From Methylobacter sp. (GTDB lineage Bacteria; Pseudomonadota; Gammaproteobacteria; Methylococcales; Methylomonadaceae): 39,279 bases of DNA. The stretch's first letter is position 1. The number at the start of each line of letters is the position of its first letter. Below are positions 8,770-17,598 of this stretch, in pieces. Under the pieces are notes generated by a model. It worked only from the letters and a program-made list of their open reading frames with translations, had not been told where the DNA came from and ran no database searches. The stretch lies in contig JAUXXQ010000138.1 in assembly GCA_030684815.1 (NCBI GenBank), positions 1-39,279 on the forward strand, in the 5' to 3' direction. The position numbers and the translations under genes are program-made.

Positions 8770-8789
8770 AGTCACTGAAAGTAGGGTGA

Positions 8790-9107
8790 TCAGACGTAAG
8801 CATCTATTCCTGTTAGCAATTGAGCCCGTTGTTCTTGCAGTAGCGCATTGAATTGCTCGTTGTAAGCGGAAAGTGCCCTTAAGGTGTGTAAGTCGGTAGG
8901 TTTGATAATGGTGTCTTGGTTAGTCAAATCAAGGCTATTAAGCGTTTTTTCAATCTCTTCAGGAGAAGAAAGTTTGTTGGTTTTTTTGTTTTGTGCCGTT
9001 TGTTCGACAAGCGGTACATTTTGGTCTTTATTTTGCGTATTATTTTTGCTGGCTTTTGGGTTAAAACCCAGAGGCGAAACGTTTAATGATGAGCTATGGA
9101 TTTTCAT
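8790..9107 (-). CDS. Small protein of unknown function
   Basis: A polar 105-residue protein beginning MKIHSSSLNVSPLGFNPKA, with a Lys/Asn/Gln-rich linker and a helical C-terminus ending in QRAQLLTGIDAYV. I do not recognise a family. The frame is open to 9203 with another ATG at 9146, but the longest form would start inside a dispersed repeat. The ATG at 9107 gives the most coherent N-terminus, though its ribosome-binding site is weak. It precedes yciB by 20 bases on the same strand. Confidence 0.6.
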   Translation of the reverse strand: MKIHSSSLNVSPLGFNPKASKNNTQNKDQNVPLVEQTAQNKKTNKLSSPEEIEKTLNSLDLTNQDTIIKPTDLHTLRALSAYNEQFNALLQEQRAQLLTGIDAYV

Positions 9108-9188
9108 AAAAGAAGCGGCTTGCTGCGCAAAGTTGACTGCACGCATTGTAAAATCTTTGCTAAGGAATGTACATGCTTGAATCGCTGT

Positions 9189-9270
9189 TTCGTGACTTCT
9201 CATTAATGACAGGTGAAAAGATTATCACCACGAAGGGCACGAAGAATAAAACTTCGTGTCCTTCGTGGTA
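9189..9270 (+). repeat. CACGAAG hairpin repeat, best copy
   Basis: Arms 9227-9244 and 9252-9269 are complementary at 17 of 18 positions (the exception is a G-T pair) around a 7-base loop. The arms read ACCACGAAGGGCACGAAG and its complement. An upstream block (ACTTCTCATTAATG, AGGTGAAAAG, ATTATC) is shared with 176-246, 16049-16135 and 35121-35200. It lies 3' of the RND pump gene. Confidence 0.8.
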
Positions 9271-9374
9271 AAGGGGCTGAAGTTAGCGCATTAGTTGGTG
9301 TTTCTCAATGGATAATTATGCGCCGGGTCGGCAATCCTCTGTCGTTATTGAAAAACCGACAGGCACTGGACGAT

Positions 9375-12300
9375 TTAGCCATCATGATTTGTTTTTGTCT
9401 TGCGCAGGTACCGGCTGATGTCATCAACCGCCAGGTATAATGATGGAATCAAAATCAGGGTGATTAAGGTGGCGAACAGGATGCCGAAACCGATGGAAAT
9501 GGCCATCGGTATCAGTATTTTGGCTTGCCTTGAGGTTTCCAGTATCATCGGCATCAAGCCGCCGAAGGTGGTTAATGTGGTCAGGATGATCGGCCGGAAA
9601 CGCTGGATGGCGGCCAGTTTGATGATTTTTGCCGGCATTCCCAAGCCTTGTTTGCGCAGGCTGGTCGCGTGGTCAATCAACACCAGGGCATCGTTAATGA
9701 CGACGCCGGATAATGCCACCATGCCCAACACGCTGATGATGCTTAAATCATAGCCCATCAGTAAATGCCCTAAAACCGCGCCGATAATGCCGAAAGGGAT
9801 GCTGGCAATAACAATCAGCGGCATTACATAGCTTTGAAACGGCAACGCCAGCAGCACGTAAATGCCCAGCAGGGCAAAAACGAAACTGAGTTTTAGGCTG
9901 CCCATGCTTTCCGCCATGTCCGCTTCCTGACCCTCAAAGCTGTAATGCAGGCCGGGATATTGTTCCAGGAGCCGGGGCAGTTCGGTTATTTTCAGGTCGT
10001 TCAGGATTTCACCGGCTTTGCTTTTGGGCGTCACGTTGGCGGTGACTTGAATGTTGCGCCGACCATTGCGCCGGTCAATTTCCATGTAGGCGCGCCCCCG
10101 ATTGACTTGTACGACTTCGCGCAGCGGTATTTCCCGTGTCTGTGCCTGTGTCTGTGCTGATGCCGGGCCTGGGTTAGTCCAAATCAGCAAATCCTCAACA
10201 TGGGTTTCCAAAATCCGTTCATTTTCCGGCAACCTGACCATGACTCTGATTTCATTGCGGCCGCGTTGCTGACGCAAAACTTCGGCACCGAAAAAGGCGT
10301 TGCGCACTTGTCTTGCCACATTTTGCGCGGTCAGGCCGAGGCTTTTGCCTTCCGGCAAGATGCTAAAGTCGAGTTGCTGTTTGCCGGGGCTGAAACCGTC
10401 GTCAACATCTTTAACGATAGGGTAGGCGCGCAAGGCGTCGGCCAGTTCCCTGCTGGCCTGTTCCAGAATGGCGGGATTGGAGTGGTTTAATTCAATGGTG
10501 ATGGCCGCGCCGCTGCCTGGGCCGCCGGCATCGGATTCGAACAACACTGATTTAATGCCTAAGATGTCGCCGGTTTGCTGGCGCCAGAGCTGGTTAAATT
10601 GTTCGGTGCTGACAATTTTCTCGCGTATTTCGGGAGCAGCCAGATAGGCCCTTATTTCCGCCTTGTTGCTGTCCCTTTTGCCCACTTCGGTAAAAATGCC
10701 CAGGATCAACTGGTCGCCGTTTTTAATTTTCTCCGTGGTTTTTTGCGCGTCAGCGACAATTTTTTGCACCACGGCCTGAGTTTTCGCAATCGGCGTGCCG
10801 TAGGGCATGGTGACAGTCACTTTGGCATAATCCGATTCGGTTTTCGGAAAAGTGGACATGCCCATGCGGCCGCTCAACGCGTAGGCGAGGGTGCTAACCA
10901 GCAAAGCAATGGCGATGACAATGGTCAGATAACGGTGCTGCAAAGCCCGGTCAAGAAAGCCGCCGTAACGAAATTCCACCCAGTGTTTGAAGGCATGGCT
11001 AAAACGCTGTTGATGATGGTGAATCCAGCTTTGGACGCCTTTTTTACCGGTCGGCATCAAATGCCCCAAATGGTTGGGCAGTATAAAAATGCTTTCTATC
11101 AGCGAAAAAGAAAATACAGTGATGATCACCACCGGAATCATGAAAAATATTTTGCCGATTTCACCCGGAATGAAAAACAGCGGAATAAAGGCGGCAATGT
11201 TGCTCAATATGCTGAAGGTAACCGGTGCAGCCATTTCGCGGGCGCCTTTGATCGCCGCCTGCATCGGCGCCATGCCTTGTTGGCGGAAATGGTAAACATG
11301 CTCGCCCACCACAATGGCATCATCGACGACAATGCCCAGCGCAATAATGAAGGCAAACAGCGACACCATGTTCAACGACACGCCCAGCAGCGGCAACAGC
11401 AAAAATGAACCGAGAAACGCGGTGGGAATGCCCATCATCACCCAAAACGCCAGGCGCAACTCCAGGAACAAGGCCAGCACGATAAACACCAATGTCAGGC
11501 CCATGGCGCTGTTGCGCATCAGCAAGTCGATGCGCTGCCCATATTGGACTGAGGCGTCATAACGTATTTCGGCGCTGATGCCTTGCGGCAGTGATGCGTT
11601 GGCGAGTTTTAAATTGCGTTTGACGGCATCGGAAATCTGCACCGGCGTTTGTTTCCCGACCCGTAAAACCTGCACCATCACCGCCGGTTGGCCGTTATAG
11701 CTGGCTGAATAATCGGTCTCTTTATAGCTGTCATTTATGGTGGCTATCTCGCCCAGCAACACGACACTGCCGTTGGCGGCGTTGATGATCGGGATTTGCG
11801 CGAATTCCCGGCCGTAATCCTTGCGTTCTTTCATGCGGATCAGTATTTCACCGACGCTGGTTTTGACACTGCCGCCGGGCAAGTCGATGCTGGCGTTTTG
11901 AATGCGCTGGGCGATTTCCGCCAACGACAATTTGTAACGGCGCAAGTTTTCCTGGGGCACTTCAATGCTGATTTCCAACGGCCTGATACCGGCCAGTTCG
12001 ATACGGCTAATATTGGGGTCTTGCAACAGCTGGTCGCGGAATTGTTCGGCCAATTCATGTAAAACCCGCTCTTCGGCAGCACCGTGTAACACCACCGACA
12101 GCACCTGAGAGCTTCTGGACAGGATTTTTATCTTGGGTTCTTCAATGTCGCTCGGGAAGGTGGTGATGCGGTTGACCTCCTGCTGAACATCCTGGGCCAG
12201 TTGTTGTATATCGGCGTCGCTTTCAACCTCAATGACGACCAATCCGGAGCCTTCACTGGCCGTTGCTTTCACTTCATCAATACCGTCCAGACCGCTGAGG

Positions 12301-12536
12301 GCATCTTCAATGACCAGTAAAATGCCGTTTTCCACTTCTTCAGGGCTGGCGCCGGGGTAAGCGACAGTGACGGTAATGGTGTCGATTTCAAAATCAGGGA
12401 ACACTTCCTGTTTGATTGAGAGCATCAGCAACAGTCCGCCGAAAATGCAGGCCGCCATCAGCAGGTTGGCGGCCACACCGTGTCGGGCTATCCAGCTTAT
12501 GGCGCCTTTGGATTCCTGGTTTTCTGTAGGGTGCAT
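9375..12536 (-). CDS. RND efflux transporter, inner-membrane permease (AcrB/HAE superfamily)
   Basis: A 1053-residue proton-driven pump of the inner membrane. TM1 is at about 22-42 (NLLMAACIFGGLLLML). A large periplasmic loop follows (YPGASPEEVEN at 60-70), then TM2-6 including GIVVDDAIVVGEH (401-413), whose adjacent aspartates D405-D406 are the proton-relay residues. A second half repeats the pattern and ends with VLGMVALSGVVINDALVLID. It is the last gene of the tetR-omf-mfp-rnd operon, 49 bases after the adaptor gene. The substrate cannot be read from the sequence; the absence of heavy-metal-type methionines argues for organic substrates. Confidence 0.93.
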   Translation of the reverse strand: MHPTENQESKGAISWIARHGVAANLLMAACIFGGLLLMLSIKQEVFPDFEIDTITVTVAYPGASPEEVENGILLVIEDALSGLDGIDEVKATASEGSGLVVIEVESDADIQQLAQDVQQEVNRITTFPSDIEEPKIKILSRSSQVLSVVLHGAAEERVLHELAEQFRDQLLQDPNISRIELAGIRPLEISIEVPQENLRRYKLSLAEIAQRIQNASIDLPGGSVKTSVGEILIRMKERKDYGREFAQIPIINAANGSVVLLGEIATINDSYKETDYSASYNGQPAVMVQVLRVGKQTPVQISDAVKRNLKLANASLPQGISAEIRYDASVQYGQRIDLLMRNSAMGLTLVFIVLALFLELRLAFWVMMGIPTAFLGSFLLLPLLGVSLNMVSLFAFIIALGIVVDDAIVVGEHVYHFRQQGMAPMQAAIKGAREMAAPVTFSILSNIAAFIPLFFIPGEIGKIFFMIPVVIITVFSFSLIESIFILPNHLGHLMPTGKKGVQSWIHHHQQRFSHAFKHWVEFRYGGFLDRALQHRYLTIVIAIALLVSTLAYALSGRMGMSTFPKTESDYAKVTVTMPYGTPIAKTQAVVQKIVADAQKTTEKIKNGDQLILGIFTEVGKRDSNKAEIRAYLAAPEIREKIVSTEQFNQLWRQQTGDILGIKSVLFESDAGGPGSGAAITIELNHSNPAILEQASRELADALRAYPIVKDVDDGFSPGKQQLDFSILPEGKSLGLTAQNVARQVRNAFFGAEVLRQQRGRNEIRVMVRLPENERILETHVEDLLIWTNPGPASAQTQAQTREIPLREVVQVNRGRAYMEIDRRNGRRNIQVTANVTPKSKAGEILNDLKITELPRLLEQYPGLHYSFEGQEADMAESMGSLKLSFVFALLGIYVLLALPFQSYVMPLIVIASIPFGIIGAVLGHLLMGYDLSIISVLGMVALSGVVINDALVLIDHATSLRKQGLGMPAKIIKLAAIQRFRPIILTTLTTFGGLMPMILETSRQAKILIPMAISIGFGILFATLITLILIPSLYLAVDDISRYLRKTKTNHDG

Positions 12537-12585
12537 AGTTTAAAAGGTTGAAGGTAAAAAGAGACAGTGGGAGCGATGCCCACAA

Positions 12586-13761
12586 TTATTGTGCAATTTT
12601 AACGCTCATACCTTGCACCGGTGCGGGCAAATCGCTGATGATCACAGCGGCATTATCGGGCAGCTGGTTTTTACTCAGATAGACACGGCCTTGTTCCGTC
12701 CATAGCGGCTCAACTTCCCGAATATCCAAGGTTTGCTGTTCGGTCATCAGCCAGATTTTCTGCCCGTCATGGATTACGGTTTCCGGCAGTTCAATCACAT
12801 CGTCAAGTCTGTTGCCCGCGATTTCGGCGCGCACATAAGTCCCGAGCATTAGCGGCGGCGCTTGTTTATTCGCCGGTTTTTGGCTGAGCGGGTCATCCAC
12901 TTCAATAATGACTTTCGCCATCCGGCCTTCCGGTTCGATTTCCGCCTGCAGGCGCTTGATGACGCCGGTTCTGAACACGCCTTTGCCCCAAGCGGTTTCG
13001 TAGGTTATTTTCACCGGCGAGCCGGTTTCGCTATTGATGCCGGGAATTTTAAACCAGCGTAATTTGTCCACCGGAATGGAGGCATTGATCCAGAAGCTGT
13101 CGGTGCCGACCAGCCTTGCCAGCGGCGTACCGGTTGAAAACGCCGACATCCAGGCACCCAGATTGGCGTTCCGCGTGGTGATAATGGCGTTGAACGGCGC
13201 TACCGGGCGGGTACGTTCCAAATCCAGATGCGCTTGTTTTAGCGCGGCCTCGGCCGCCGTTAATGCCGCCCTGGCGGCAGCCAGATGCGGCTTGCGCAGC
13301 ACCAGTTCCTGTTCCTGTTCATTCAATTCGGCGCCCAATAATTGGAATTCACGCCTGACGATAGCCTGTTGCCCCTGTTCCAGTTTCAGGTTGAATTGCG
13401 CCTTTGCCACCTCGTTTTCGCTGCGTTTGATCGCCAACACATAGTCGGTAGGGTCGAGCTCGACCAGCTCCTCGCCTTTTTTCAGCATCCCGCCCTCAAT
13501 AAAATGCGGGCTGATATTGACCACCATACCGCTGATGCGCGGGGTTAAATTGACGCTTTGCGCCGCAATCACCGTACCCATTGCGTAAATGGCGACCTGA
13601 TGGTTAATCGCTTCCGGTTTGACCACTTCCACCAACGGCGCGGTCACTTTAGGCGGAACCCGCACTGCGCGTGGCTTGTTGGTCAACCAATAATAGGACA
13701 AGCCGCTGGCCGCGATAATAATCAGCAACGCGGGCAATAGTTTTAGCAGTTTTTTAATCAT
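12586..13761 (-). CDS. RND efflux periplasmic adaptor (membrane fusion protein)
   Basis: A 391-residue adaptor linking the inner-membrane pump to the outer-membrane channel. It has an N-terminal anchor (LLKLLPALLIIIAASGLSYY), a lipoyl/barrel-sandwich half (VTPRI-type segment near LTPRISGMVVNISPHF, and GEELVELDPTDY), a coiled-coil hairpin (about 110-185: ELNEQEQELVLRKPHLAAAR), a second lipoyl half (LERTRPVAPFNAIITTRN) and a beta-barrel domain. It sits between the outer-membrane gene (185 bases upstream, with a repeat between) and the pump gene. Confidence 0.92.
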   Translation of the reverse strand: MIKKLLKLLPALLIIIAASGLSYYWLTNKPRAVRVPPKVTAPLVEVVKPEAINHQVAIYAMGTVIAAQSVNLTPRISGMVVNISPHFIEGGMLKKGEELVELDPTDYVLAIKRSENEVAKAQFNLKLEQGQQAIVRREFQLLGAELNEQEQELVLRKPHLAAARAALTAAEAALKQAHLDLERTRPVAPFNAIITTRNANLGAWMSAFSTGTPLARLVGTDSFWINASIPVDKLRWFKIPGINSETGSPVKITYETAWGKGVFRTGVIKRLQAEIEPEGRMAKVIIEVDDPLSQKPANKQAPPLMLGTYVRAEIAGNRLDDVIELPETVIHDGQKIWLMTEQQTLDIREVEPLWTEQGRVYLSKNQLPDNAAVIISDLPAPVQGMSVKIAQ

Positions 13762-13812
13762 GCTGAAGGAAAAGGGTAGGGGATAGGGGCATTAGGTTAG
13801 TAGGTGAAACCA

Positions 13813-13930
13813 CATAAAAAATAGAGTCCACGAAAGGCACGATTTTTGGTGTGTTTTTTTCAAGAAATCATCTTGTCGCCACGAAGCACACGAAGAATGA
13901 AACTTCGTGTGCTTCGCGGTGAATAAAATA
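13813..13930 (+). repeat. CACGAAG hairpin repeat between omf and mfp genes
   Basis: Arms 13879-13895 and 13903-13919 match at 16 of 17 positions around a 7-base loop. A degenerate CCACGAAAGGCACGA unit lies just before it (13830-13850). The GGTGAATAAAATA block after the right arm is shared with the copy at 35121-35200. It begins 17 bases after the omf stop codon on the opposite strand. Confidence 0.75.
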
Positions 13931-13946
13931 GTGGGCCATTCATAGC

Positions 13947-15296
13947 TCAGTTCCGGCCGCTGGCCAGTGCGCGGTAAAGGCTGATGCGGTAGTCGAACAG
14001 CTGCTGTTGTGCCAGCAGGTGGTTGCGCTCAAGGCTTTGCTGGCTGAGCATGGCCGAGAGTACGCGCAAAAAATCCATCGCGCCGTAAATATAGCGCAAA
14101 CGGATCTGGGCATTGGCCTGCCGGGACAGTTGCACTTGCTGGTCAAGATTAAGCACCAGCTGATATTGCTGGTGTTCCTGAACCAGCGCGTTTTCAACCT
14201 CTTTCACCGCATTGATTAACGCCGCGCCGTAAGTGTTCACCGCTTCCGCAGAGACCGCCCGGCTGCGCTCCACTTCGGCGACACGGCGGCCGCCATCGAG
14301 CAGCGGCGTCACCAGATTACCGGCAATGGTCGCCATCCAGTTGTTAAACAGCGATTGCAAATCAGGCGCGCTGGTGTCGACGCCGACGGCCAGACTGAGC
14401 CTGGGAAAACGGTCGGCAATGGCCGAGGCCACGCGTTGGTCGGCGGCCTGGACGCGAAAATAGGCTTTGCGCAAATCCGGTCGGCGTTGTATTAAATCGG
14501 CACTTAACCCGGTTTCGGGGATAGGCGGCAACGCCGGGAAACTGTCCTGTTCAGGTATTACAATAGTGCCGGGCGCTTTGCCGAGCAAAATAGCCAGTTG
14601 GTTTTCCAGAACCTGGATGTTGGCAATGACGCCAAGCCGGCTGCCAATGACCGATTCCAGCAACTGCCTTTGCTGGAACACATCGGCGGCGGTTGCCTGC
14701 CCGAGCCGAAAGCGGGTGGTGACCATCGTCACGTTATCGCGGTTAATGCCAATCTGGCTGTCGAGCAGATTCAGCTGCTGCCGCTGTTCAATCAGTTTGT
14801 ACCAGGTGCCGGCGATTTCCGCCGACACCGAAATGGCGGCGCTGGCCACATCTTCTTCGGCGGCGCGGGTATCGAGTCCGGCGGCCTGGATGTTGGCGCG
14901 GATACGGCCCCATAAATCCACTTCGTAACTGGCGGCCAGACCCAGGGCAAAACTATTCAGCGTGGCGGCGGTGTCGGAACTTCTTTGTGCGGCGTTAACC
15001 GTATTGTTGATTGCGGGAATCAATTCGGCACCGCTTTTTTGAGCCTGCGCCCGAGCCTGTTCCAGCCGGTTAAAGGCCGCCAGCAGGGTGAAGTTTTCAT
15101 TCAGTGCCTGATCGATTAAACGGTTCAGTGCGGCGTCATTAAAGCTCTGCCACCATTGGTTTTGCAGCTTCGCCTGCCCGCTGACGGAAAATTTTTCCGC
15201 CAAAACGACCGGCGAGGGAACCTCTTTAATCGGCACGGAACAGGCGCTTGTCATCGACAGCAACAGCACGACGGCTGACTTTGCCGTGATTCTCAT
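13947..15296 (-). CDS. Outer-membrane efflux lipoprotein (TolC/OprM, NodT type)
   Basis: A 449-residue outer-membrane channel. It has a signal peptide and lipobox (MTSAC, C19), NQWWQSFNDAALNRLIDQAL typical of the NodT family start, and two repeats of long coiled-coil helices (LLAAFNRLEQARAQAQKSGAEL; LIEQRQQLNLLDSQIGIN). It also has DLIQRRPDLRKAYFRVQAADQRVASA and the late VAEVERSRAV and NAVKEVENAL segments. Its ATG overlaps the TGA of the tetR gene by 4 bases, so regulator and channel are translationally coupled. Confidence 0.93.
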   Translation of the reverse strand: MRITAKSAVVLLLSMTSACSVPIKEVPSPVVLAEKFSVSGQAKLQNQWWQSFNDAALNRLIDQALNENFTLLAAFNRLEQARAQAQKSGAELIPAINNTVNAAQRSSDTAATLNSFALGLAASYEVDLWGRIRANIQAAGLDTRAAEEDVASAAISVSAEIAGTWYKLIEQRQQLNLLDSQIGINRDNVTMVTTRFRLGQATAADVFQQRQLLESVIGSRLGVIANIQVLENQLAILLGKAPGTIVIPEQDSFPALPPIPETGLSADLIQRRPDLRKAYFRVQAADQRVASAIADRFPRLSLAVGVDTSAPDLQSLFNNWMATIAGNLVTPLLDGGRRVAEVERSRAVSAEAVNTYGAALINAVKEVENALVQEHQQYQLVLNLDQQVQLSRQANAQIRLRYIYGAMDFLRVLSAMLSQQSLERNHLLAQQQLFDYRISLYRALASGRN

Positions 15297-15940
15297 GGCT
15301 TAATGTTGGCGTGTTTAATAGCGGCAATCCCGGCCAGAGAGAATTGCACGATGTGTTCGGCAAAGGCGTTGGCATCGTTCAAATCCATCATATAGCGGCG
15401 GGTTTCGCAGCTGAGTTTCATATTTTTAACTTTCAGCAGATGAAAGCATTGGCCGATGATGCTGGCATGGCAAAACTGGATTTGTTTGTCGGTCGCATTG
15501 TGGCCCAGCAATTCCTTGATTATTGCAATCAGAGCCTGGCGTTCGGGATTGATTTCCTGCGCCATGATTTTTTCCAACAGGCTGGTTTGCCGCGCCATTT
15601 CCTTGTGGACAATGGCGAAAAAACTGGAATTTGGATCGCTAATGCGGGTAATCAGCGAATGGATGCGACCCGCCAGGCGCACTTCGGCAGAGGCGTCGGC
15701 ATCAATGCCGCCGTCAGACGGATGGTTGCGCAAGTCTTCCTGAAAAGCATGGCGCCAGGCTTCGAGGTACAGGTTTTCCTTATCGCCGAAATGATAATTG
15801 ACCGAGGCGATGTTGGTTTCGGCCTGTTCGCAGATTTCTGCGATGGTGGCATCCTGATAGCCTTTTTCGGCAAAAACACGGCTGGCTGTGACAAGCAGGC
15901 GTTGGCGGGTTTTTAACGGGGGGGGATTGTGGTCGGGCAT
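15293..15940 (-). CDS. TetR/AcrR family repressor (CecR/DUF1956-like)
   Basis: A 215-residue transcription factor. The N-terminal HTH (about 12-60) is KTRQRLLVTASRVFAEKGYQ, then TIAEICEQAETNIASVNYHFGDKENLY. The ligand domain resembles DUF1956 as in E. coli CecR (YbiH), with PNSSFFAIVHKEMARQTSLL. It heads the operon with the pump genes and very likely represses it: two perfect palindromes overlap the promoter just upstream. There is no strong Shine-Dalgarno before the ATG. Confidence 0.92.
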   Translation of the reverse strand: MPDHNPPPLKTRQRLLVTASRVFAEKGYQDATIAEICEQAETNIASVNYHFGDKENLYLEAWRHAFQEDLRNHPSDGGIDADASAEVRLAGRIHSLITRISDPNSSFFAIVHKEMARQTSLLEKIMAQEINPERQALIAIIKELLGHNATDKQIQFCHASIIGQCFHLLKVKNMKLSCETRRYMMDLNDANAFAEHIVQFSLAGIAAIKHANIKP

Positions 15941-15957
15941 GGCGAAAATCTAATGAC

Positions 15958-15981
15958 TATTTCAAATGATGGTTTGAAATA
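15958..15981. promoter_or_regulatory. Candidate TetR operator 1
   Basis: A perfect inverted repeat TATTTCAAA-N6-TTTGAAATA, 18 bases upstream of the tetR start, overlaps the proposed -10. Position and symmetry are those of an autoregulatory TetR site. Confidence 0.7.
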
Positions 15982-16006
15982 TACATTAGAAAAATTAGTT
16001 TGCCAA
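15978..16006 (-). promoter_or_regulatory. Promoter of the tetR-omf-mfp-rnd operon
   Basis: On the minus strand TTGGCA (16006-16001) and TATATT (15983-15978) are separated by exactly 17 bases. Both elements are close to the sigma-70 consensus, and each is overlapped by a palindrome. Confidence 0.65.
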
Positions 16007-16011
16007 CTAAT
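15994..16011. promoter_or_regulatory. Candidate operator 2
   Basis: A perfect inverted repeat ATTAGTT-TGCC-AACTAAT covers the -35 element. It differs in sequence from operator 1, so it may be a second site for the same protein or a site for another regulator. Confidence 0.5.
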
Positions 16012-16048
16012 GAAGCGGGGTAAGCAAATAAGGGGTGTTGCGGACAAT

Positions 16049-16135
16049 CAGTGTAACTTCCCGTTAATGGCGGGTAACAAAGATTGCCGCCACGAAGGGC
16101 ACGAAGTTTCATTTTTCGTGTCCTCCGTGATAATT
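16049..16135 (+). repeat. CACGAAG hairpin repeat, 3' of nirH-like gene
   Basis: It contains AACTTCCCGTTAATG, then CACGAAGGGCACGAAG (16091-16106), a short spacer TTTCATT and an imperfect right arm ending TCCTCCGTG (16129). The spacer and right arm are the same as in the copy at 35121-35200. Confidence 0.7.
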
Positions 16136-16170
16136 TTTTAACTTGCTATTTAATGAGAACTTACAGTTAT

Positions 16171-16668
16171 TTAAGGTGATTTCTGAGAAATAACATCCCG
16201 GCTACGAAAACCGGTTTTTTTCAGGATTTTGCTGCTGTATAACACATCGCAACCCAGATTATAGTCACCCAGCAATTCAGCAATCTGCTGGATTTGTGCA
16301 TCGACGGCTTGCTGGCTTTTGCCATGCACCATGGCAAACAGGTTGTACAGCCATTCGGGCGGATGCCTTGGGCGATGGTAACAATGGCTGACAAAGTCCA
16401 GTTGCCCGACTTTTTGTCCCAGCTCGTCGATGAATTCATCGGGAATGTTCCACACCGTCATGCCGTTAAAGCGATAACCCAGTTTGTAATGGTTGGGCAC
16501 GGCGCCGATACGGCGAATGATGCCGTCGTTTTGCATGGCTGTTAATCGGGCCATAAGCTCATCGGCGCTCAGCCCTAATGCTTCGGCAATGGCCTGATAA
16601 GGCTGCGGCGTCAGTGGTAAGCCGGTTTGGGTGGCTTGGATGATTTGGCGGTCGATGTCATCAAGCAT
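16171..16668 (-). CDS. Siroheme decarboxylase subunit, NirH-type (AsnC/Lrp-like fold)
   Basis: One of four related proteins that together decarboxylate siroheme to didecarboxysiroheme on the way to heme d1. The 165 residues hold a winged-helix (IDRQIIQATQTGLPLTPQPY, then the RIGAVPNHYKLGYRFNG segment) and an AsnC-like ligand domain with CYHRPRHPPEWLYNLFAMVHG-type features (WNIPDEFID, LYNLFAMVHGK). The pattern resembles the subunit at 17107 and differs from the NHNYER type. The last residues (VISQKSP) are encoded by a copy of a 27-bp dispersed repeat. It starts 2 bases after the previous gene. NirH versus NirL naming is tentative. Confidence 0.85.
   Translation of the reverse strand: MLDDIDRQIIQATQTGLPLTPQPYQAIAEALGLSADELMARLTAMQNDGIIRRIGAVPNHYKLGYRFNGMTVWNIPDEFIDELGQKVGQLDFVSHCYHRPRHPPEWLYNLFAMVHGKSQQAVDAQIQQIAELLGDYNLGCDVLYSSKILKKTGFRSRDVISQKSP
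16173..16199 (+). repeat. 27-bp dispersed repeat, copy 1
   Basis: AAGGTGATTTCTGAGAAATA plus ACATCCC. It differs from 33128-33154 (minus strand) at 3 positions and from 35016-35042 at 3. It overlaps the last codons and stop of the NirH-type gene. Confidence 0.65.
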
Positions 16669-16670
16669 GG

Positions 16671-17114
16671 TCAGGCTTCCAGTTTCAGGTTGACAAAATA
16701 CTCTTTATTTTTCGGCATGTTGTAAACGGTCAAGCCGGTTTGTTGCTCTATCGCGCTGATGGTTTGCTGAATTTGTCCGGGCGTTTCGGTGGCCAGTACA
16801 AACCACATGTTTAATTCATGGTTGCGTGCGTAATTATGCGCCACTTCGGGGAAGGCGTTGATGATGTCGGTGATTTCATCGTAGCGTTCTTTCGGCGCTT
16901 TAACGGCGGCCAGGGTCAAGGCGCCGCCCATTTGTTCAGCATTATATAAAGGGCCGAAGCGGGTGAGTGTGCCGTTATCCAGTAATGCTTTGAGCCGGTT
17001 TAGCAGTTCTTGTTCGCCTAACCCTAATTGCTCGGCGACTTGCCGATAAGGCGCGTCGCAGATGGGGAAGCCGTCTTGCAAGGCGTTGATGATTTTTTTG
17101 TCCAGTTCATCCAT
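16671..17114 (-). CDS. Siroheme decarboxylase subunit, NirG-type (AsnC/Lrp-like fold)
   Basis: A 147-residue protein with the winged-helix start MDELDKKIINALQDGFPICD, RFGPLYNAEQMGG and the NHNYER-like motif AHNYARNHELNMWFVLA that marks the NirD/NirG kind of subunit. It ends NMPKNKEYFVNLKLEA. It pairs with the other three subunits in heme d1 synthesis. It overlaps the upstream gene by 8 bases and precedes the next by 2, so all four form one translational unit. The assignment to NirG rather than NirD rests on gene order (third of four). Confidence 0.86.
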   Translation of the reverse strand: MDELDKKIINALQDGFPICDAPYRQVAEQLGLGEQELLNRLKALLDNGTLTRFGPLYNAEQMGGALTLAAVKAPKERYDEITDIINAFPEVAHNYARNHELNMWFVLATETPGQIQQTISAIEQQTGLTVYNMPKNKEYFVNLKLEA

Positions 17115-17598
17115 GTGTTAAAACCTTGGTTGTATAAATCGCGCCGCGTTGTTTAAAACAGCGGGTGCTGAATAGGATTTCTTTGTCAAAACTGCTTAAA
17201 CCGCAGGCATCAACCAGCTGTTCGAGTTGCTGTAACACCGTGGCCCGGTCTTTGCCGTGTATCATGCAATACAGGTTATACGGCCATTCGGGCTGCCGGG
17301 GGCGTTGGTAGCACAGGGTCACAAAGGCAAAGCGGCTGATGTGTCCGCCGAGTTGTTTAATCAAATGATCCGGCACATTCCACACGGTCATGGCGTTGGC
17401 GCGGTAGCCCAGTTGCCGGTGTTTGACGATAACGCCTAGGCGCTTGATTAGGCCTTGCTGTTTCAGTCGGCTCAGGCGCTCTATCACTTCGGTTTCGGCC
17501 ATGTCGCACAGCCGCCCGATTTCGGCATAAGGCTGTGGGCAAATCGGCAGGCCCAATTGAATGTGTTCAAGCAACTGGCGGTCTTGTGCATCAAGCAT
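17107..17598 (-). CDS. Siroheme decarboxylase subunit, NirL-type (AsnC/Lrp-like fold)
   Basis: A 163-residue protein beginning MLDAQDRQLLEHIQLGLPIC, with RLGVIVKHRQLGYRANAMTV, CYQRPRQPEWPYNLYCMIHG and a C-terminal STRCFKQRGAIY. These are features of the NirL/NirH kind. The NirL/H and NirD/G kinds alternate in this cluster, as in Pseudomonas nirDLGH. It overlaps its neighbours on both sides by 8 bases. Role: decarboxylation of siroheme together with the other subunits. Confidence 0.86.
   Translation of the reverse strand: MLDAQDRQLLEHIQLGLPICPQPYAEIGRLCDMAETEVIERLSRLKQQGLIKRLGVIVKHRQLGYRANAMTVWNVPDHLIKQLGGHISRFAFVTLCYQRPRQPEWPYNLYCMIHGKDRATVLQQLEQLVDACGLSSFDKEILFSTRCFKQRGAIYTTKVLTHG

Noticed and set aside
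10575-11408. Long plus-strand frame of 277 codons inside the RND pump gene
   Set aside because: Rich in His, Gln and Asn with no recognisable domain. It is the antisense shadow of a conserved pump gene.
15311-15916. Plus-strand frame of 201 codons opposite tetR
   Set aside because: Antisense shadow of a clear TetR gene, with no independent start signal or family.
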